From NCBI RefSeq assembly GCF_900187325.1, contig NZ_FZMZ01000006.1, positions 1,240,001 through 1,304,000 on the forward strand: DNA of 64,000 nucleotides, in the 5' to 3' direction. The stretch comes from Virgibacillus ndiopensis (lineage in GTDB: Bacteria; Bacillota; Bacilli; Bacillales; Amphibacillaceae). The position numbers and the translations under genes are program-made. Below the pieces are notes generated by a model that was not told the origin of the DNA, made no database searches, and worked only from the letters and a program-made list of their open reading frames with translations. Position 1 is the first letter of the stretch; each line of letters opens with the position of its first letter. Below, in pieces: positions 1-9,926 of the stretch.

Positions 1-33
1 GATATTGTAATGGAATTAAAATTGGAAGTATAA
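1..33 (+). CDS. uvrB: UvrB C-terminal end (partial)
   Basis: Only the last ten codons and the stop lie in the window, reading DIVMELKLEV. This resembles the extreme C-terminus of excinuclease ABC subunit B (helical end of the UVR domain), and it lies 36 bp before uvrA, the usual uvrBA operon order. Identification rests mainly on position; the tail alone is too short to prove it. Confidence 0.7.
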   Translation, partial: DIVMELKLEV

Positions 34-69
34 CTATTCAATGTTTAATAGTGGAAGGATGACCGTTTT

Positions 70-2946
70 ATGCCTAGTAAATCAATACAAATTAAAGGTG
101 CTAGAGCACATAATTTAAAAAATATCGATATCACGATCCCCAAAAATAAACTTGTAGTCTTAACGGGTTTGTCTGGGTCAGGGAAATCGTCACTTGCTTT
201 TGATACCATTTATGCAGAGGGACAGCGTCGTTACGTCGAGTCCCTTTCTGCCTATGCCAGGCAGTTTTTAGGTCAAATGGATAAGCCGGATGTTGATATG
301 ATCGAAGGTTTATCACCTGCGATATCAATTGATCAGAAAACAACAAGTAAAAACCCAAGGTCAACTGTCGGAACAGTGACAGAAATCTATGACTATTTGC
401 GCCTTCTTTTTGCACGCATTGGTCGTCCAACATGTCCAAATCATGGGGTTGAAATTAGCTCACAAACGGTGCAACAAATGGTTGATAGAATTTTAGAATA
501 CCCAGAGCGAACGAAATTACAAATTCTGTCTCCAGTAGTTTCCGGACGAAAAGGTGAGCATGTAAAGACATTTGAAAAATTAAAGCAGGAAGGTTACGTT
601 CGAATTCGAGTTGATAAAGAAATGCGTGAGGTAACGGAAGAGATCAAGCTTGAAAAAAATAAAAAACATTCAATCGAAGTTGTTGTGGACCGGATTGTTG
701 TAAAGGAAGGAATTTCAGGACGACTAAGTGATTCAATTGAAACAGCTCTGAACCTTGGAGATGGAAACATAATTGTCGATGTAATTGGAGAAGAGGAACT
801 TAAGTTTAGTGAAAACCATGCATGTCCAATTTGTGGATTCTCAATCAGTGAATTAGAGCCACGTTTATTTTCATTTAATAGTCCATTCGGTGCCTGCCCA
901 ACATGTGATGGATTAGGGACTAAATTGGAGGTTGATCTTGATTTAGTCATACCCGATTGGGATAAAACACTAAATGAACATGCTATTGCAGCATGGGAAC
1001 CGGTTAGTTCTCAATACTATCCACAGCTGCTTAAAAGTGTTTGTGCCCATTATGGGATAGATATGGATACACCAGTTAAGAAATTAACGAAAGAACAAAT
1101 GGACAAAATTTTACATGGAAGTGGAAAAGAAAAAATTCATTTTCATTACGTGAATGATTTCGGTAATGTTCGAGACAATCAGATTATGTTTGAAGGTGTA
1201 ATTAATAATATAGCGCGACGATTCAGGGAAACATCTTCTGATTTCATTAGGGAACAGTTAGAAAAATATATGGCCCAGAAAAATTGTCCTTCATGTGATG
1301 GGTACAGGTTGAAAGAAGAGGCACTTGCCGTTCTAATTAATAGCATGCATATAAGTCAGATAACAGATTATTCCATTACAGAGGCAACTGAATTTTTTGG
1401 CAATCTCGAACTAACTGAAAAAGAGGAAAAGATTGCGAAGATGATTTTGAAGGAAATTAATAATCGTCTTGAATTCTTAAATAATGTTGGCCTTGATTAT
1501 TTAACATTGTCTCGAGCTGCTGGAACACTTTCTGGTGGAGAAGCACAAAGAATTCGTCTAGCAACGCAAATTGGATCCGCATTAACGGGAGTACTATATG
1601 TATTGGATGAACCATCAATTGGTTTGCATCAACGAGATAATGATCGCTTAATTAGCACTTTACAACGAATGAGGGATTTAGATAACACGTTAATCGTAGT
1701 GGAGCATGATGAAGACACGATGCTTGCATCGGATTGGTTGATCGATATTGGACCAGGTGCAGGTGAACATGGTGGGGAAATTGTTGCAAGCGGAACACCA
1801 GAAAAGGTTATGAAAAACAAAAAGTCATTGACTGGACAATATTTATCAGGTCAAAAATATATTCCACTTCCAACAAAACGGCGTAAAGCAACAAAAAGTA
1901 AAATTGAGGTTGTTGGAGCAGAAGAGAACAATCTAAAAAATGTAACCGCCAAATTTCCAATTGGTTTAATGACAGTAGTTACAGGTGTATCAGGGTCAGG
2001 AAAAAGCACATTGGTGAATGAAATTTTGTATAAATCATTAGCAAAAGAACTTTATCGTAACAAACGTAAGCCTGGTAAACATAAAAAAGTTAAGGGGATA
2101 GAAAATATCGAAAAAGTGATTGATATCGACCAATCACCAATCGGTAGAACACCAAGATCAAACCCTGCAACATATACAGGCGTTTTTGATAATATTCGTG
2201 ATGTTTATACCCAAACAAATGAAGCAAAAATTAGAGGCTATAAAAAAGGACGGTTTAGCTTTAATGTTAAAGGTGGACGTTGTGAAGCCTGCCGTGGTGA
2301 TGGAATTATTAAAATTGAGATGCATTTTTTGCCTGATGTGTATGTGCCATGTGAGGTATGTCATGGGAAGCGTTACAACCGTGAGACGTTAGAAGTAAAA
2401 TACAAAGGTAAGAACATTGCTGATGTTTTAGATATGAGGATTGAAGAAGCACTCGACTTTTTCGCGAATATTCCTAAAATTAAACGTAAACTTCAAACCA
2501 TATATGATGTCGGACTTGGTTATATTAAGCTTGGTCAGCCGGCTACTACATTGTCTGGTGGGGAGGCACAGCGGGTAAAACTAGCAAGTGAGCTTCACCG
2601 CCGCTCTAATGGAAAATCATTCTATATATTGGATGAACCGACCACCGGATTACACGTAGATGATATCCAACGTTTGTTAAGTGTATTGGAACGTTTAGTT
2701 GATAATGGGGATACCGTATTAATTATTGAACACAATCTTGATGTAATTAAAACTGCCGACCATATTATCGATCTTGGTCCAGAAGGCGGCGACCGTGGTG
2801 GTCAAATAATTGCCACCGGCACACCAGAGAAAGTTGCAGAATCAGAAGTTTCCTATACAGGACGCTATTTGAAGCCGGTTTTGGAGCGAGATAAAAAACG
2901 TGCTGAAGCTTTGGTGGAAGAAAAAGAGAAAATTGGATCAAATTAA
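70..2946 (+). CDS. uvrA: Excinuclease ABC subunit A
   Basis: DNA-damage recognition ATPase of nucleotide excision repair; a UvrA dimer loads UvrB at lesions in the cytoplasm. At 958 residues it has normal family length. Two ABC ATPase modules are visible: Walker [10 protein letters not shown] near residue 33 and GVSGSGKST near 640, each followed by an LSGGEAQR signature (near 488 and 828). Two CxxC...CxxC zinc modules are present (CPIC...CPTC near 252 and CEAC...CEVC near 740). The ATG follows a GGAAGGA SD. It forms an operon with uvrB just upstream and ends at a hairpin terminator. Confidence 0.98.
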   Translation: MPSKSIQIKGARAHNLKNIDITIPKNKLVVLTGLSGSGKSSLAFDTIYAEGQRRYVESLSAYARQFLGQMDKPDVDMIEGLSPAISIDQKTTSKNPRSTVGTVTEIYDYLRLLFARIGRPTCPNHGVEISSQTVQQMVDRILEYPERTKLQILSPVVSGRKGEHVKTFEKLKQEGYVRIRVDKEMREVTEEIKLEKNKKHSIEVVVDRIVVKEGISGRLSDSIETALNLGDGNIIVDVIGEEELKFSENHACPICGFSISELEPRLFSFNSPFGACPTCDGLGTKLEVDLDLVIPDWDKTLNEHAIAAWEPVSSQYYPQLLKSVCAHYGIDMDTPVKKLTKEQMDKILHGSGKEKIHFHYVNDFGNVRDNQIMFEGVINNIARRFRETSSDFIREQLEKYMAQKNCPSCDGYRLKEEALAVLINSMHISQITDYSITEATEFFGNLELTEKEEKIAKMILKEINNRLEFLNNVGLDYLTLSRAAGTLSGGEAQRIRLATQIGSALTGVLYVLDEPSIGLHQRDNDRLISTLQRMRDLDNTLIVVEHDEDTMLASDWLIDIGPGAGEHGGEIVASGTPEKVMKNKKSLTGQYLSGQKYIPLPTKRRKATKSKIEVVGAEENNLKNVTAKFPIGLMTVVTGVSGSGKSTLVNEILYKSLAKELYRNKRKPGKHKKVKGIENIEKVIDIDQSPIGRTPRSNPATYTGVFDNIRDVYTQTNEAKIRGYKKGRFSFNVKGGRCEACRGDGIIKIEMHFLPDVYVPCEVCHGKRYNRETLEVKYKGKNIADVLDMRIEEALDFFANIPKIKRKLQTIYDVGLGYIKLGQPATTLSGGEAQRVKLASELHRRSNGKSFYILDEPTTGLHVDDIQRLLSVLERLVDNGDTVLIIEHNLDVIKTADHIIDLGPEGGDRGGQIIATGTPEKVAESEVSYTGRYLKPVLERDKKRAEALVEEKEKIGSN

Positions 2947-2954
2947 TTTTTTTG

Positions 2955-2990
2955 AGATAGTAAGCCAGTATTGGTTTGCTATCTTTTTTA
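2955..2990 (+). terminator. uvrBA terminator
   Basis: An 11-bp stem (GATAGTAAGCC with GGTTTGCTATC, two G-U pairs) followed by a T run, 9 bp after the uvrA stop. Confidence 0.85.
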
Positions 2991-2992
2991 CT

Positions 2993-3245
2993 AGGCTCAT
3001 TTCACATCATTTGTTATTTTTATAGAAACCGCGAAAACCACCGTTCCGGAAATACTACGCTTTCCGTGGGTCTCATCTTCTTTGCTTTCCCAAAGGAGTC
3101 ACCGTGTATTTCCTCCACCGATGATCTGCTATTATTCTTATTTCATTTATGAGGAGAAAGCAATAAAAAATGCAATATCAACTCAAAATAGATATGATTT
3201 AACATTTGAAAAAGCAACAAACATTTAGAAGGCAACCTTTTTATT
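2993..3245. repeat. MITE-like repeat, copy A
   Basis: A 253-bp element that begins AGGCTCATTTC (2993) and ends with the inverse motif AGCAACAAAC...AACCTTTTT (3212-3245), giving roughly 30-bp imperfect inverted ends. Inside (3048-3113) lies a core that starts GGAAATAC and ends GTGTATTTCC and contains TACGCTTTCCGTGG. The same layout recurs at about 16.7, 21.8 and 58.0 kb. No reading frame is present. It fills most of the 412-bp gap between uvrA and yojF. Confidence 0.7.
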
Positions 3246-3284
3246 TAGGATATAGTGAATTGTCGCGAGAGGAGAAATTTTACG

Positions 3285-3323
3285 GTCAAAATTTTTGACG
3301 CATCAATTTCATTTATGTAATGT
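3285..3323 (+). promoter_or_regulatory. Promoter and palindrome before yojF-bshB2
   Basis: A sigma-A-like promoter, TTGACG (3295-3300), 17-bp spacer, TAATGT (3318-3323). A perfect inverted repeat GTCAAAA-T-TTTTGAC (3285-3299) overlaps the -35 box and is a candidate operator. The regulator is not identified. Confidence 0.5.
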
Positions 3324-3358
3324 AAAATAGAAGAAGGTTCTTGAGAGGAGTCCATTTT

Positions 3359-3712
3359 ATGAATCCAATTGAAATAGAAAGTGTACAACAACAACTAGAA
3401 AGTTTTATAGATAAAGATGTTTATGTTCATTTAGAAACTACAAATGGAGCATATGCAAGTCATTTTGATGAAAAAGCATATAATGTAGGTGCGTACATAC
3501 GAAATGCACAGGTTAAGTTTTCTCAGGCAAAAATTGTAGGAAATGGAAAAAGCTATCGAGTTGGTTTGAAAATGGAGTTTGGCTGGATTTACGCAGAAGG
3601 CTTAACAGACTGGACAATACATGAAGAAAAACAACTCTTGCTTGCTGGACATGATCGTGAAGGACGTTTAATGGTTTCACTTGAGCTTAGTGAAGTACCA
3701 TTTCGTTATTAA
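3359..3712 (+). CDS. yojF: YojF-family protein (DUF1806)
   Basis: 117-residue cytoplasmic protein of the DUF1806 family. Its molecular function is not established, but in Bacillus subtilis yojF sits directly before yojG (bshB2), as here (26 bp apart), so a role linked to bacillithiol metabolism is inferred. The ATG at 3359 is chosen because GAGAGGAG lies 8 bp before it; the upstream TTG at 3341 would overlap that ribosome-binding site. No membrane segment or signal peptide is seen. Confidence 0.85.
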   Translation: MNPIEIESVQQQLESFIDKDVYVHLETTNGAYASHFDEKAYNVGAYIRNAQVKFSQAKIVGNGKSYRVGLKMEFGWIYAEGLTDWTIHEEKQLLLAGHDREGRLMVSLELSEVPFRY

Positions 3713-3738
3713 ATTTGGTAAAGGTTAGGTGAAAATAA

Positions 3739-4404
3739 ATGGAGAAACATGTTGTGGTAATCTATCCACATCCAGATGATGAATCGTTTGGTGCGGCGGG
3801 AACGATTACAAAATTTCGTGAAGAAGGAGTACCAGTTACATATTTGTGTGGTACATTAGGTGAAATGGGAAGAAACATGGGATCACCGACATTTGCAAAT
3901 AGAGAAACCTTGCCAGAGATTCGCAAGGAAGAATTGATTAATGCATGTGAAGCACTAGATATTGAATTGCAAATGCTTGGATATAGAGATAAAACACTTG
4001 AATTTGAAGATCGTCAAATGGTTGCTAATCATCTGAAAGGTCTTCTAGAAGACATTAACCCTAGTTTAGTAATAACGCATTATCCAGAACATGCAGTACA
4101 TCCGGACCATAACGCATTAGGTGCAGCCGCTATTGAAGCTGTTCGATTGATGGACGAAGATAAACGTCCAGTTGTTTGGGTCCAAGCGATTACGAATAAT
4201 TATGATGAAGAGCTTGGCAAACCAGATGTACGTAATGATGTAACTGCTTATTTTGATCAAAAAATGAAAGCTATAGTAGCACATAAATCACAGGCCGACG
4301 GAATACTTGGTAAGTTCAGAGAAAACTCGGAAATAACTGCAGATATTGAAGAGGCGGCAAAACAAAGGCTAGGAACTGAGCAATTTTATATATGGAACTA
4401 TTGA
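3739..4404 (+). CDS. bshB2: Bacillithiol biosynthesis deacetylase BshB2
   Basis: 221-residue zinc-dependent deacetylase of the LmbE/PIG-L family, which removes acetyl from GlcNAc-malate in bacillithiol synthesis (or from bacillithiol S-conjugates, as Bca activity). The PHPDDES motif near residue 10 supplies zinc ligands, and HYPEHAVHPDHNA near residue 113 the remaining His. The pairing with yojF favours BshB2 over BshB1. It is translated right after yojF and ends at a terminator. Confidence 0.9.
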   Translation: MEKHVVVIYPHPDDESFGAAGTITKFREEGVPVTYLCGTLGEMGRNMGSPTFANRETLPEIRKEELINACEALDIELQMLGYRDKTLEFEDRQMVANHLKGLLEDINPSLVITHYPEHAVHPDHNALGAAAIEAVRLMDEDKRPVVWVQAITNNYDEELGKPDVRNDVTAYFDQKMKAIVAHKSQADGILGKFRENSEITADIEEAAKQRLGTEQFYIWNY

Positions 4405-4416
4405 TTAGGAATTATT

Positions 4417-4446
4417 GTCCCTTACTTTTAGCGGTGAGGGATTTTT
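4417..4446 (+). terminator. bshB2 terminator
   Basis: Seven-bp stem TCCCTTA/TGAGGGA with a T run, 13 bp after the bshB2 stop. Confidence 0.7.
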
Positions 4447-4555
4447 TCTGTGAAAAATATGAAGCCTTTTACGTCTACAAACGTATAGATATGTATAGTA
4501 ATGTTTTTCGTATATTGATTATTGGGAAGTAGTATGGTAGAGGAGGATCACTATA

Positions 4556-4750
4556 ATGATTAAACGTTTAACACGTTTAAATACTGACCGTAAAATTGCA
4601 GGAATTTTAGGTGGTATTGCAGAGTACTTTCGTGTAGACTCAACACTTGCTCGGTTAATATTTGTAATCGCCTTAATTCCAAGTATGTTTACATTAACAT
4701 TAATATATTTTGTGGCATACTTTATTATTCCAAAGGATAGGGAGGTCTAG
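4556..4750 (+). CDS. PspC-domain small membrane protein (YvlC-like)
   Basis: 64 residues. The N-terminal half (KRLTRLNTDRKIAGILGGIAEYF) is a PspC domain, and residues about 33-58 form a transmembrane segment ending YFIIPKD. PspC-type proteins take part in envelope stress responses; in B. subtilis yvlC and yvlD are neighbours near uvrA. The ATG follows GAGGAGG by 6-7 bp. The next gene starts 2 bp after the stop, so both are co-translated. Confidence 0.85.
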   Translation: MIKRLTRLNTDRKIAGILGGIAEYFRVDSTLARLIFVIALIPSMFTLTLIYFVAYFIIPKDREV

Positions 4751-4752
4751 TA

Positions 4753-5112
4753 ATGTTCCTGCGCTGGTTCATATCGATATTTTTAAATGCAATTGCTTTG
4801 ATTGCTGTTGCACAATTGGTTGATTCTTTTCATCTTGAAGGATTTGGTACGGCATTACTAGCTAGTTTTATATTATCAATCCTAAATATAATTATTAAAC
4901 CTATCTTAATTGTTCTTACATTACCGATAACTGTAGTAACACTTGGGCTATTTCTATTTGTTATTAATGCCATCACATTAATGATTACGCAATGGTTAAT
5001 GGATTCATCGTTTGTAATTGAAGGTTTTGGCACAGCTGTTATTGCAGCAATTGTTGTTTCAATTTTAAATTTGTTATTAAATCGTCTAATAAAAGATACT
5101 TTAAAATCATAA
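4753..5112 (+). CDS. yvlD: YvlD-like phage holin family IV membrane protein
   Basis: 119 residues with four predicted transmembrane helices (about 5-20, 28-48, 52-75, 90-110) and a conserved-looking NIIIKPILIVLTLPITVVTLG stretch typical of DUF360/YvlD proteins. The function is unknown; its coupling to a PspC-domain protein suggests membrane stress. Despite the family name, no phage context is present. Confidence 0.85.
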   Translation: MFLRWFISIFLNAIALIAVAQLVDSFHLEGFGTALLASFILSILNIIIKPILIVLTLPITVVTLGLFLFVINAITLMITQWLMDSSFVIEGFGTAVIAAIVVSILNLLLNRLIKDTLKS

Positions 5113-5119
5113 AATATGC

Positions 5120-5154
5120 AAAATCGCAGGGGGTTTCTCCTGCGATTTTACTTT
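5120..5154 (+). terminator. yvlD terminator
   Basis: Perfect 11-bp stem AAAATCGCAGG/CCTGCGATTTT with an 8-nt loop and trailing T-rich run. Confidence 0.9.
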
Positions 5155-5188
5155 TAAACTTTATCCTTCACTTCATAACAAAAAAATA

Positions 5189-5197
5189 TGCTACAAT
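5189..5197 (+). promoter_or_regulatory. Extended -10 promoter of hprK
   Basis: TGCTACAAT matches an extended -10 element (TGnTACAAT) about 39 bp before the hprK ATG. No good -35 is seen at the usual distance. Confidence 0.4.
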
Positions 5198-5235
5198 AAA
5201 AAACAGTAATTGCGTGTATGTGGAGGGACCATTAA

Positions 5236-6171
5236 ATGGACAAAGTACGCACGAAGGATTTATTAGCAAATTTTAATCTAACCCTTGTTGCCGGAAGCGA
5301 TGGTGTACATAGAGAAATTATTACTAGTGACATTTCCAGGCCAGGGATAGAGATGACAGGTTATTTTAAGTATTATCCAAAAGAACGTCTGCAATTAATT
5401 GGAAAGACAGAAATGGCATATTTTTTAGATCTATCATTTGAGCAACAGAAGGATCGTGCTGAGAGGTTATGTACCGATATCACCCCTGGCATTGTTGTAT
5501 CAAGGGGAATGGAAGTACCGAAAGTTATGATTGAGGCAGCAAATAAATCCGGTGTCCCAATTTTGCATTCCCCGCGCAAAACAACAAGAGTAATTAGTAG
5601 ATTAACTAATTATCTTGAAGCTAAATTTGCGCCTTTTACTGCAATCCATGGTGTCTTGGTTGATATTTATGGTATTGGTGTATTAATAACTGGACAAAGT
5701 GGTGTCGGTAAAAGTGAAACTGCATTAGAACTTGTTAAACGGGGGCATCGCTTAGTGGCAGATGACAGTGTAGAAATTCGTCAGGAGGATTATGATACCC
5801 TTATCGGAAATTCTCCACCATTAATTGAGCATCTTTTAGAGATTCGCGGATTAGGAATTATCAATGTAATGACATTGTTTGGTGCGGGAGCTGTTCGGAG
5901 CAATAAAAAAATTTCCTTCATAATTGATTTAGAATTGTGGGATCAGAAAAAACAATATGATCGGCTTGGACTAGATGAAGATTACATGAAAATAATGGAT
6001 GTACAGCTGCCAAAAGCTACAATTCCTGTACGCCCAGGTCGAAATCTAGCAGTAATTATCGAAGTAGCAGCAATGAATTTCCGATTGAAGCGGATGGGCG
6101 TAAACGCGGCAGAGGAATTTTCAGAAAGACTGTCAACAATGATTGAACAAGAACAAGACGATTTGGAATAG
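5236..6171 (+). CDS. hprK: HPr kinase/phosphorylase
   Basis: Bifunctional enzyme that phosphorylates or dephosphorylates Ser46 of HPr and Crh in response to fructose-1,6-bisphosphate, ATP and phosphate; the key sensor of CcpA-dependent catabolite repression. The 311-residue length is typical. Walker A is GQSGVGKSE (about 154-162), and the HprK signature [17 protein letters not shown] (about 203-219) is intact. It heads the hprK-lgt-yvoD-ppaX-yvoF operon; lgt follows within about 12 bp. Its substrate gene crh lies 14 kb downstream. Confidence 0.98.
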   Translation: MDKVRTKDLLANFNLTLVAGSDGVHREIITSDISRPGIEMTGYFKYYPKERLQLIGKTEMAYFLDLSFEQQKDRAERLCTDITPGIVVSRGMEVPKVMIEAANKSGVPILHSPRKTTRVISRLTNYLEAKFAPFTAIHGVLVDIYGIGVLITGQSGVGKSETALELVKRGHRLVADDSVEIRQEDYDTLIGNSPPLIEHLLEIRGLGIINVMTLFGAGAVRSNKKISFIIDLELWDQKKQYDRLGLDEDYMKIMDVQLPKATIPVRPGRNLAVIIEVAAMNFRLKRMGVNAAEEFSERLSTMIEQEQDDLE

Positions 6172-6182
6172 GAGTGATTTTA

Positions 6183-7028
6183 TTGAGTTGTAGTGCACCT
6201 TCAATGGATCGTATATTTTTGCAGTTAGGACCACTACCAATCTATTGGTATGGAGTAATTATTGCAACAGGAGCTTTTATAGGACTATTTTTAGCAACAA
6301 GAGAATCGGATCGTTTAGGACTCAAAAAAGACTTAATGGTAGATTTAGTTGTCTTTGCAATACCTATTGCTATTATATCAGCACGTATTTATTACGTACT
6401 ATTTGAATGGGAACAATACGATGGCGGTAAATGGTGGGATGTGTTTGCAGTCTGGAATGGCGGTATTGCCATTCATGGTGCATTGATTGGTTCTGTGATC
6501 ACAGCTATCGTCTATACGCGTGTGAAAAAGGTTTCATTCTGGCAATTAGCCGATATTGCTGCGCCAAGTATCATTTTAGGACAGGCAATTGGTCGTTGGG
6601 GAAATTTTATGAACCAGGAAGCACACGGAGGACCTATTTCAGAGGCTACATTCAATAGTTTTCACCAGTACCTACCCGATTTCATTATGAATCAAATGTG
6701 TATAGATGGTATTATGTATCATCCAACATTTTTGTACGAATCGTTTTGGGATATTCTTGTTTTTATTTTTCTACTAGTACTAAGAAGGTATAATCCTGTT
6801 CGTGGTGAGGTATTCTTAAGCTACGTAATAACCTATTCAATAGGACGTTTCTTTATTGAAGGTATGCGAACAGATAGCCTCTATGTTGTAGGAGAGTTAC
6901 GAACAGCCCAATTAATTTCTGTCATACTAGTTGTTTTATCGATCGTACTGATTATTTATCGCCGCAAGTCTGGTATGGCTGAAAAACGGTATGATGGCAA
7001 AAAAATTCAATCTACTAAGAAAAAATGA
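6183..7028 (+). CDS. lgt: Prolipoprotein diacylglyceryl transferase
   Basis: Integral membrane enzyme that transfers diacylglycerol from phosphatidylglycerol to the lipobox Cys of prolipoproteins. About seven transmembrane helices; the signature [14 protein letters not shown] lies near residue 140 and the conserved IHGALIG near 98. The TTG at 6183 is preferred over the GTG at 6174 because GGAG at 6171-6174 is then 8 bp upstream. It would serve the substrate-binding lipoprotein encoded at 26.6-28.3 kb. Confidence 0.96.
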   Translation: MSCSAPSMDRIFLQLGPLPIYWYGVIIATGAFIGLFLATRESDRLGLKKDLMVDLVVFAIPIAIISARIYYVLFEWEQYDGGKWWDVFAVWNGGIAIHGALIGSVITAIVYTRVKKVSFWQLADIAAPSIILGQAIGRWGNFMNQEAHGGPISEATFNSFHQYLPDFIMNQMCIDGIMYHPTFLYESFWDILVFIFLLVLRRYNPVRGEVFLSYVITYSIGRFFIEGMRTDSLYVVGELRTAQLISVILVVLSIVLIIYRRKSGMAEKRYDGKKIQSTKKK

Positions 7029-7057
7029 ATTAGATAGACAAAGGGGGGCATTAGGGG

Positions 7058-8017
7058 TTGACTGGAATTTTTTATCGAGGTCTACAGCAAGGTGTTCAAA
7101 CAACATGGACATTAGGAAAAGTTATTTTTCCTATTACGATCATTGTATCAATTTTACAGTATACACCAATTTTGCCGTGGATTATTGATCAATTAACCCC
7201 TATTATGGGGATGATCGGCTTATCTGGTGAAGCAGCGGTACCATTAGTTCTAGGAAATTCTCTTAATTTGTATGCCGGGATTGCTGCGATTGTGTCGTTC
7301 GATTTTTCCGTCAAAGAAGTATTTATTATGGCGGTAATGCTTTCTTTTTCACATAACTTGTTTATCGAATCAACAGTCGCCGGAAAAGTTGGTGTAAATG
7401 GATGGTTGATATCTGGTATACGGATAGTACTTGCACTTCTATCAGCTATGTTAATTAATTTTATTTGGAATGGTGGCTCAGAGCCTGCGCAATATGGTTT
7501 CATATCATCAACTGAGGTAATGTTAGATGGATGGATCGAAATTGTTATTCAAAGTATTCAAACGTCTGTTGTAGCAGTTGCCCAATTGGCATTAATCGTC
7601 ATACCATTAATGGTTGTTATGCAATTTTTGCGTGAGAATGGATTTTTAACAAGACTTTCGAATGGCTTAGCTCCTTTCACGAAAATGCTTGGTATGGAAA
7701 AGAATACTTCGATGACACTTGTAGCTGGGCTAACCATAGGGTTGGCCTATGGTGCAGGACTAATGATTCAGGCGGTTAAAGAAGATGGCGTCTCGAAGCG
7801 GGATATGTATTTAGCGTTGATCTTTCTTGTTTCCTGTCATGCAGTTGTCGAAGATACAGTCATATTCATACCACTTGGAATACCTGTTTGGCCACTACTT
7901 GTAATTCGCTTGATTACGGCAATACTAGTAACAATGGTTGTCGCAATTATATGGAAACGAGTTGAATATACAAAAAGGAAGGACACATCACATGAGCATT
8001 CATACCATACTCTTTGA
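7058..8017 (+). CDS. yvoD: YvoD-like nucleoside-recognition (Gate) domain membrane protein
   Basis: 319 residues, many hydrophobic helices, with two copies of the nucleoside-recognition/Gate domain (around residues 40-130 and 170-290). B. subtilis yvoD sits at the same place in the hprK-lgt operon. The transported or sensed substrate is unknown. TTG start with AGGGGG 9 bp upstream. The last 26 bp overlap ppaX. Confidence 0.85.
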   Translation: MTGIFYRGLQQGVQTTWTLGKVIFPITIIVSILQYTPILPWIIDQLTPIMGMIGLSGEAAVPLVLGNSLNLYAGIAAIVSFDFSVKEVFIMAVMLSFSHNLFIESTVAGKVGVNGWLISGIRIVLALLSAMLINFIWNGGSEPAQYGFISSTEVMLDGWIEIVIQSIQTSVVAVAQLALIVIPLMVVMQFLRENGFLTRLSNGLAPFTKMLGMEKNTSMTLVAGLTIGLAYGAGLMIQAVKEDGVSKRDMYLALIFLVSCHAVVEDTVIFIPLGIPVWPLLVIRLITAILVTMVVAIIWKRVEYTKRKDTSHEHSYHTL

Positions 8018-8627
8018 TCTTGATGGGACTTTGATTGATACAAATGAATTAATAATTGCATCATTTGAGCATACATTTAATTTTTATGGGAAAAACGTAT
8101 CACGTGAACAGGCAATCGAATTTATTGGCCCTCCATTAAAGGACTCGTTTGAAAAAATTGATTCAAATCAGACAGATGCCATGATAAAAACCTATCGTGA
8201 GCATAATTTAAAACATCATGACGATTATGTAACTGCTTTTCCACATGTGCTTGAAACGATAAAGCAATTAAAGGAAGAGAATTATAATTTAGGGATAGTT
8301 ACTACTAAAATGCGTGGCACAGTCGATATGGGATTGGTGTTAACTGGACTGGACCGTTATTTTAATACCATTATCACACTTGATGATGTAACGCAAGCTA
8401 AGCCACATCCTGAACCGATCGTAAAGGCGATGAAGGAATTAAGTGCAACGGTCGATACAACGTTAATGGTTGGTGATAATTCACATGATATTGAAGCAGG
8501 TCAAAACGCTGGCGTGCAAACTGCTGCTGTAGCATGGTCGTTAAAAGGAAAAGAGAAGTTATTGGAATACAATCCAACCTATATGCTGGAAGACATTCGT
8601 GATTTATTGAAAATTGTAGGAGTGTAA
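7992..8627 (+). CDS. ppaX: Pyrophosphatase PpaX
   Basis: HAD-superfamily hydrolase, 211 residues, that cleaves the pyrophosphate produced when HprK dephosphorylates Ser46-P HPr. Motif I is DLDGTLIDT (9-17), with Thr in motif II near VTT, and motif IV MVGDNSHDIEAG near residue 158. The ATG at 7992 is chosen because AAGGAAGG lies before it and the HAD motif then sits at the usual N-terminal distance. It overlaps yvoD by 26 bp, indicating translational coupling. Confidence 0.93.
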   Translation: MSIHTILFDLDGTLIDTNELIIASFEHTFNFYGKNVSREQAIEFIGPPLKDSFEKIDSNQTDAMIKTYREHNLKHHDDYVTAFPHVLETIKQLKEENYNLGIVTTKMRGTVDMGLVLTGLDRYFNTIITLDDVTQAKPHPEPIVKAMKELSATVDTTLMVGDNSHDIEAGQNAGVQTAAVAWSLKGKEKLLEYNPTYMLEDIRDLLKIVGV

Positions 8628-8630
8628 GCG

Positions 8631-9149
8631 ATGCGCAATACAAAGCGGTATCCAGTTGAAAAATACAATTCGTTATGGAAAATTTATAATACTGTTTCTT
8701 TTTGGAAGGTAATGAAAAACTTTGTTGTCATTCAACTGGCTCGTTATACACCATTTTTAGCGATGAAAAACTGGTTGTATCGAACCTTTTTACGGATGGA
8801 TGTTGGAAATGAAACTGCATTCGCTTTAATGGTAATGCCCGATATTATGTTTCCTGAGAAGATTCGTGTTGGTAAAAATAGCATCATTGGCTATAATACT
8901 ACAATTCTGGCGCATGAATATCTTATCAAGGAATACCGTATCGGGGATGTAGTGATCGGTGATGAAGTTATGATTGGTGCTAATTCGACTATTTTACCAG
9001 GGGTAACAATTGGTGATCATGCCATTGTTTCTGCAGGTACGCTTGTACATAAAGATGTCCCCCCCGGTGCATTTGTTGGTGGTAATCCGATGCAAATAAT
9101 CTATTCTAAAGAAGAGATGGAGAAGCGGGATGCGAAGGATGACTTTTGA
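8631..9149 (+). CDS. yvoF: YvoF-like hexapeptide-repeat acetyltransferase
   Basis: 172 residues with a left-handed beta-helix region (about 75-155) seen as isoleucine-rich hexapeptides such as VVIGDEVMIGANSTILPGVT and the cap GAFVGGNP. This fold is typical of O-acetyltransferases (maltose/chloramphenicol acetyltransferase type). The substrate is unknown. It starts 3 bp after ppaX and is the last gene of the hprK operon, matching B. subtilis yvoF. Confidence 0.88.
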   Translation: MRNTKRYPVEKYNSLWKIYNTVSFWKVMKNFVVIQLARYTPFLAMKNWLYRTFLRMDVGNETAFALMVMPDIMFPEKIRVGKNSIIGYNTTILAHEYLIKEYRIGDVVIGDEVMIGANSTILPGVTIGDHAIVSAGTLVHKDVPPGAFVGGNPMQIIYSKEEMEKRDAKDDF

Positions 9150-9207
9150 TTATAGATGTTAATCAATACATCCAATAATAGCAACCAACACAAGGGAGGG
9201 GATCAAA

Positions 9208-9753
9208 ATGTACATGCCTACAGGTATACTGCCTGCAATCCGAAAAATGAAAGATTTTGATAAGGCGCTTGAAACTACGCATGATTCAATTGTTTTTCTA
9301 GAAACAAGACTTGCTCAACTAAAAAGTCTGGTGGAGTATACAAAACGTGCAAAAAAGCTGGCACTTGTCCATTTTGACTTGATACATGGCTTAAAAGCGG
9401 ATGAATATGGTATGGAATTCATGCTACGTGAAATAAAGCCAGATGGTATTTTATCTACCCGTGGGAATGTCATTAATTTGGCAAAAAAGCATAAATTATT
9501 GGCAATCCAGCGTATATTTTTATTGGATAGCTTGGCATTGGAGCATAATTTAAAATCAATTGAACGTTATCAACCAGACTGTATTGAAGTATTACCTGGC
9601 CTAATCCCGGATCTAATCACTCACATATATGAAAAAACAGGTATACCAGTGATCGCAGGGGGATTGGTAAAGTCCAAAGATGAGATAAATTCCGCATTAA
9701 ATAGTGGTGCAAGAGCTGTATCCACATCAAATTCAGCGCTTTGGCATTATTAA
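9208..9753 (+). CDS. glpP: Glycerol uptake operon antiterminator GlpP
   Basis: RNA-binding antiterminator that needs glycerol-3-phosphate and allows read-through of leader terminators before glp genes. 181 residues, TIM-barrel-like, with conserved HFDLIHGLKADEYG near residue 51 and a phosphate-binding-type IPVIAGGLV near residue 148. SD GGGAGGGG precedes the ATG. Its targets here would be the two hairpin leaders described at about 9.8 and 12.4 kb. Confidence 0.95.
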   Translation: MYMPTGILPAIRKMKDFDKALETTHDSIVFLETRLAQLKSLVEYTKRAKKLALVHFDLIHGLKADEYGMEFMLREIKPDGILSTRGNVINLAKKHKLLAIQRIFLLDSLALEHNLKSIERYQPDCIEVLPGLIPDLITHIYEKTGIPVIAGGLVKSKDEINSALNSGARAVSTSNSALWHY

Positions 9754-9769
9754 AATATAGTTTTTTGAG

Positions 9770-9822
9770 AGACTATACAAAAGATAGCTACTATTTTAGT
9801 GGGCTTTTGTATAGTCTTTTTT
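9770..9822 (+). terminator. Two-part hairpin terminator between glpP and glpF (possible GlpP target)
   Basis: Outer stem GACTATACAAAAG/CTTTTGTATAGTC and inner stem CTACTA/TAGTGG, followed by a T run. The two-part layout matches that of the glpD leader. It can be a simple glpP terminator or an attenuator for glpFK read-through. It starts only 17 bp after glpP, so any dedicated glpF promoter must lie within glpP or after the hairpin (9823-9905), where none is convincing. Confidence 0.75.
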
Positions 9823-9926
9823 CTTAGAAAAATGTTATTAAATTCGAATAAAGTGGAATAGATGTTACAAATCCGTTTAAAACCTAAACATTATAAACGT
9901 ATATCGCTTGCAAAGGAGGAGTTGCT

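Noticed and set aside
9823-9926. CcpA cre site or promoter before glpF
   Set aside because: Sequences such as ATAAACGTATATCG only partly fit the cre consensus, and no paired -35/-10 was convincing.
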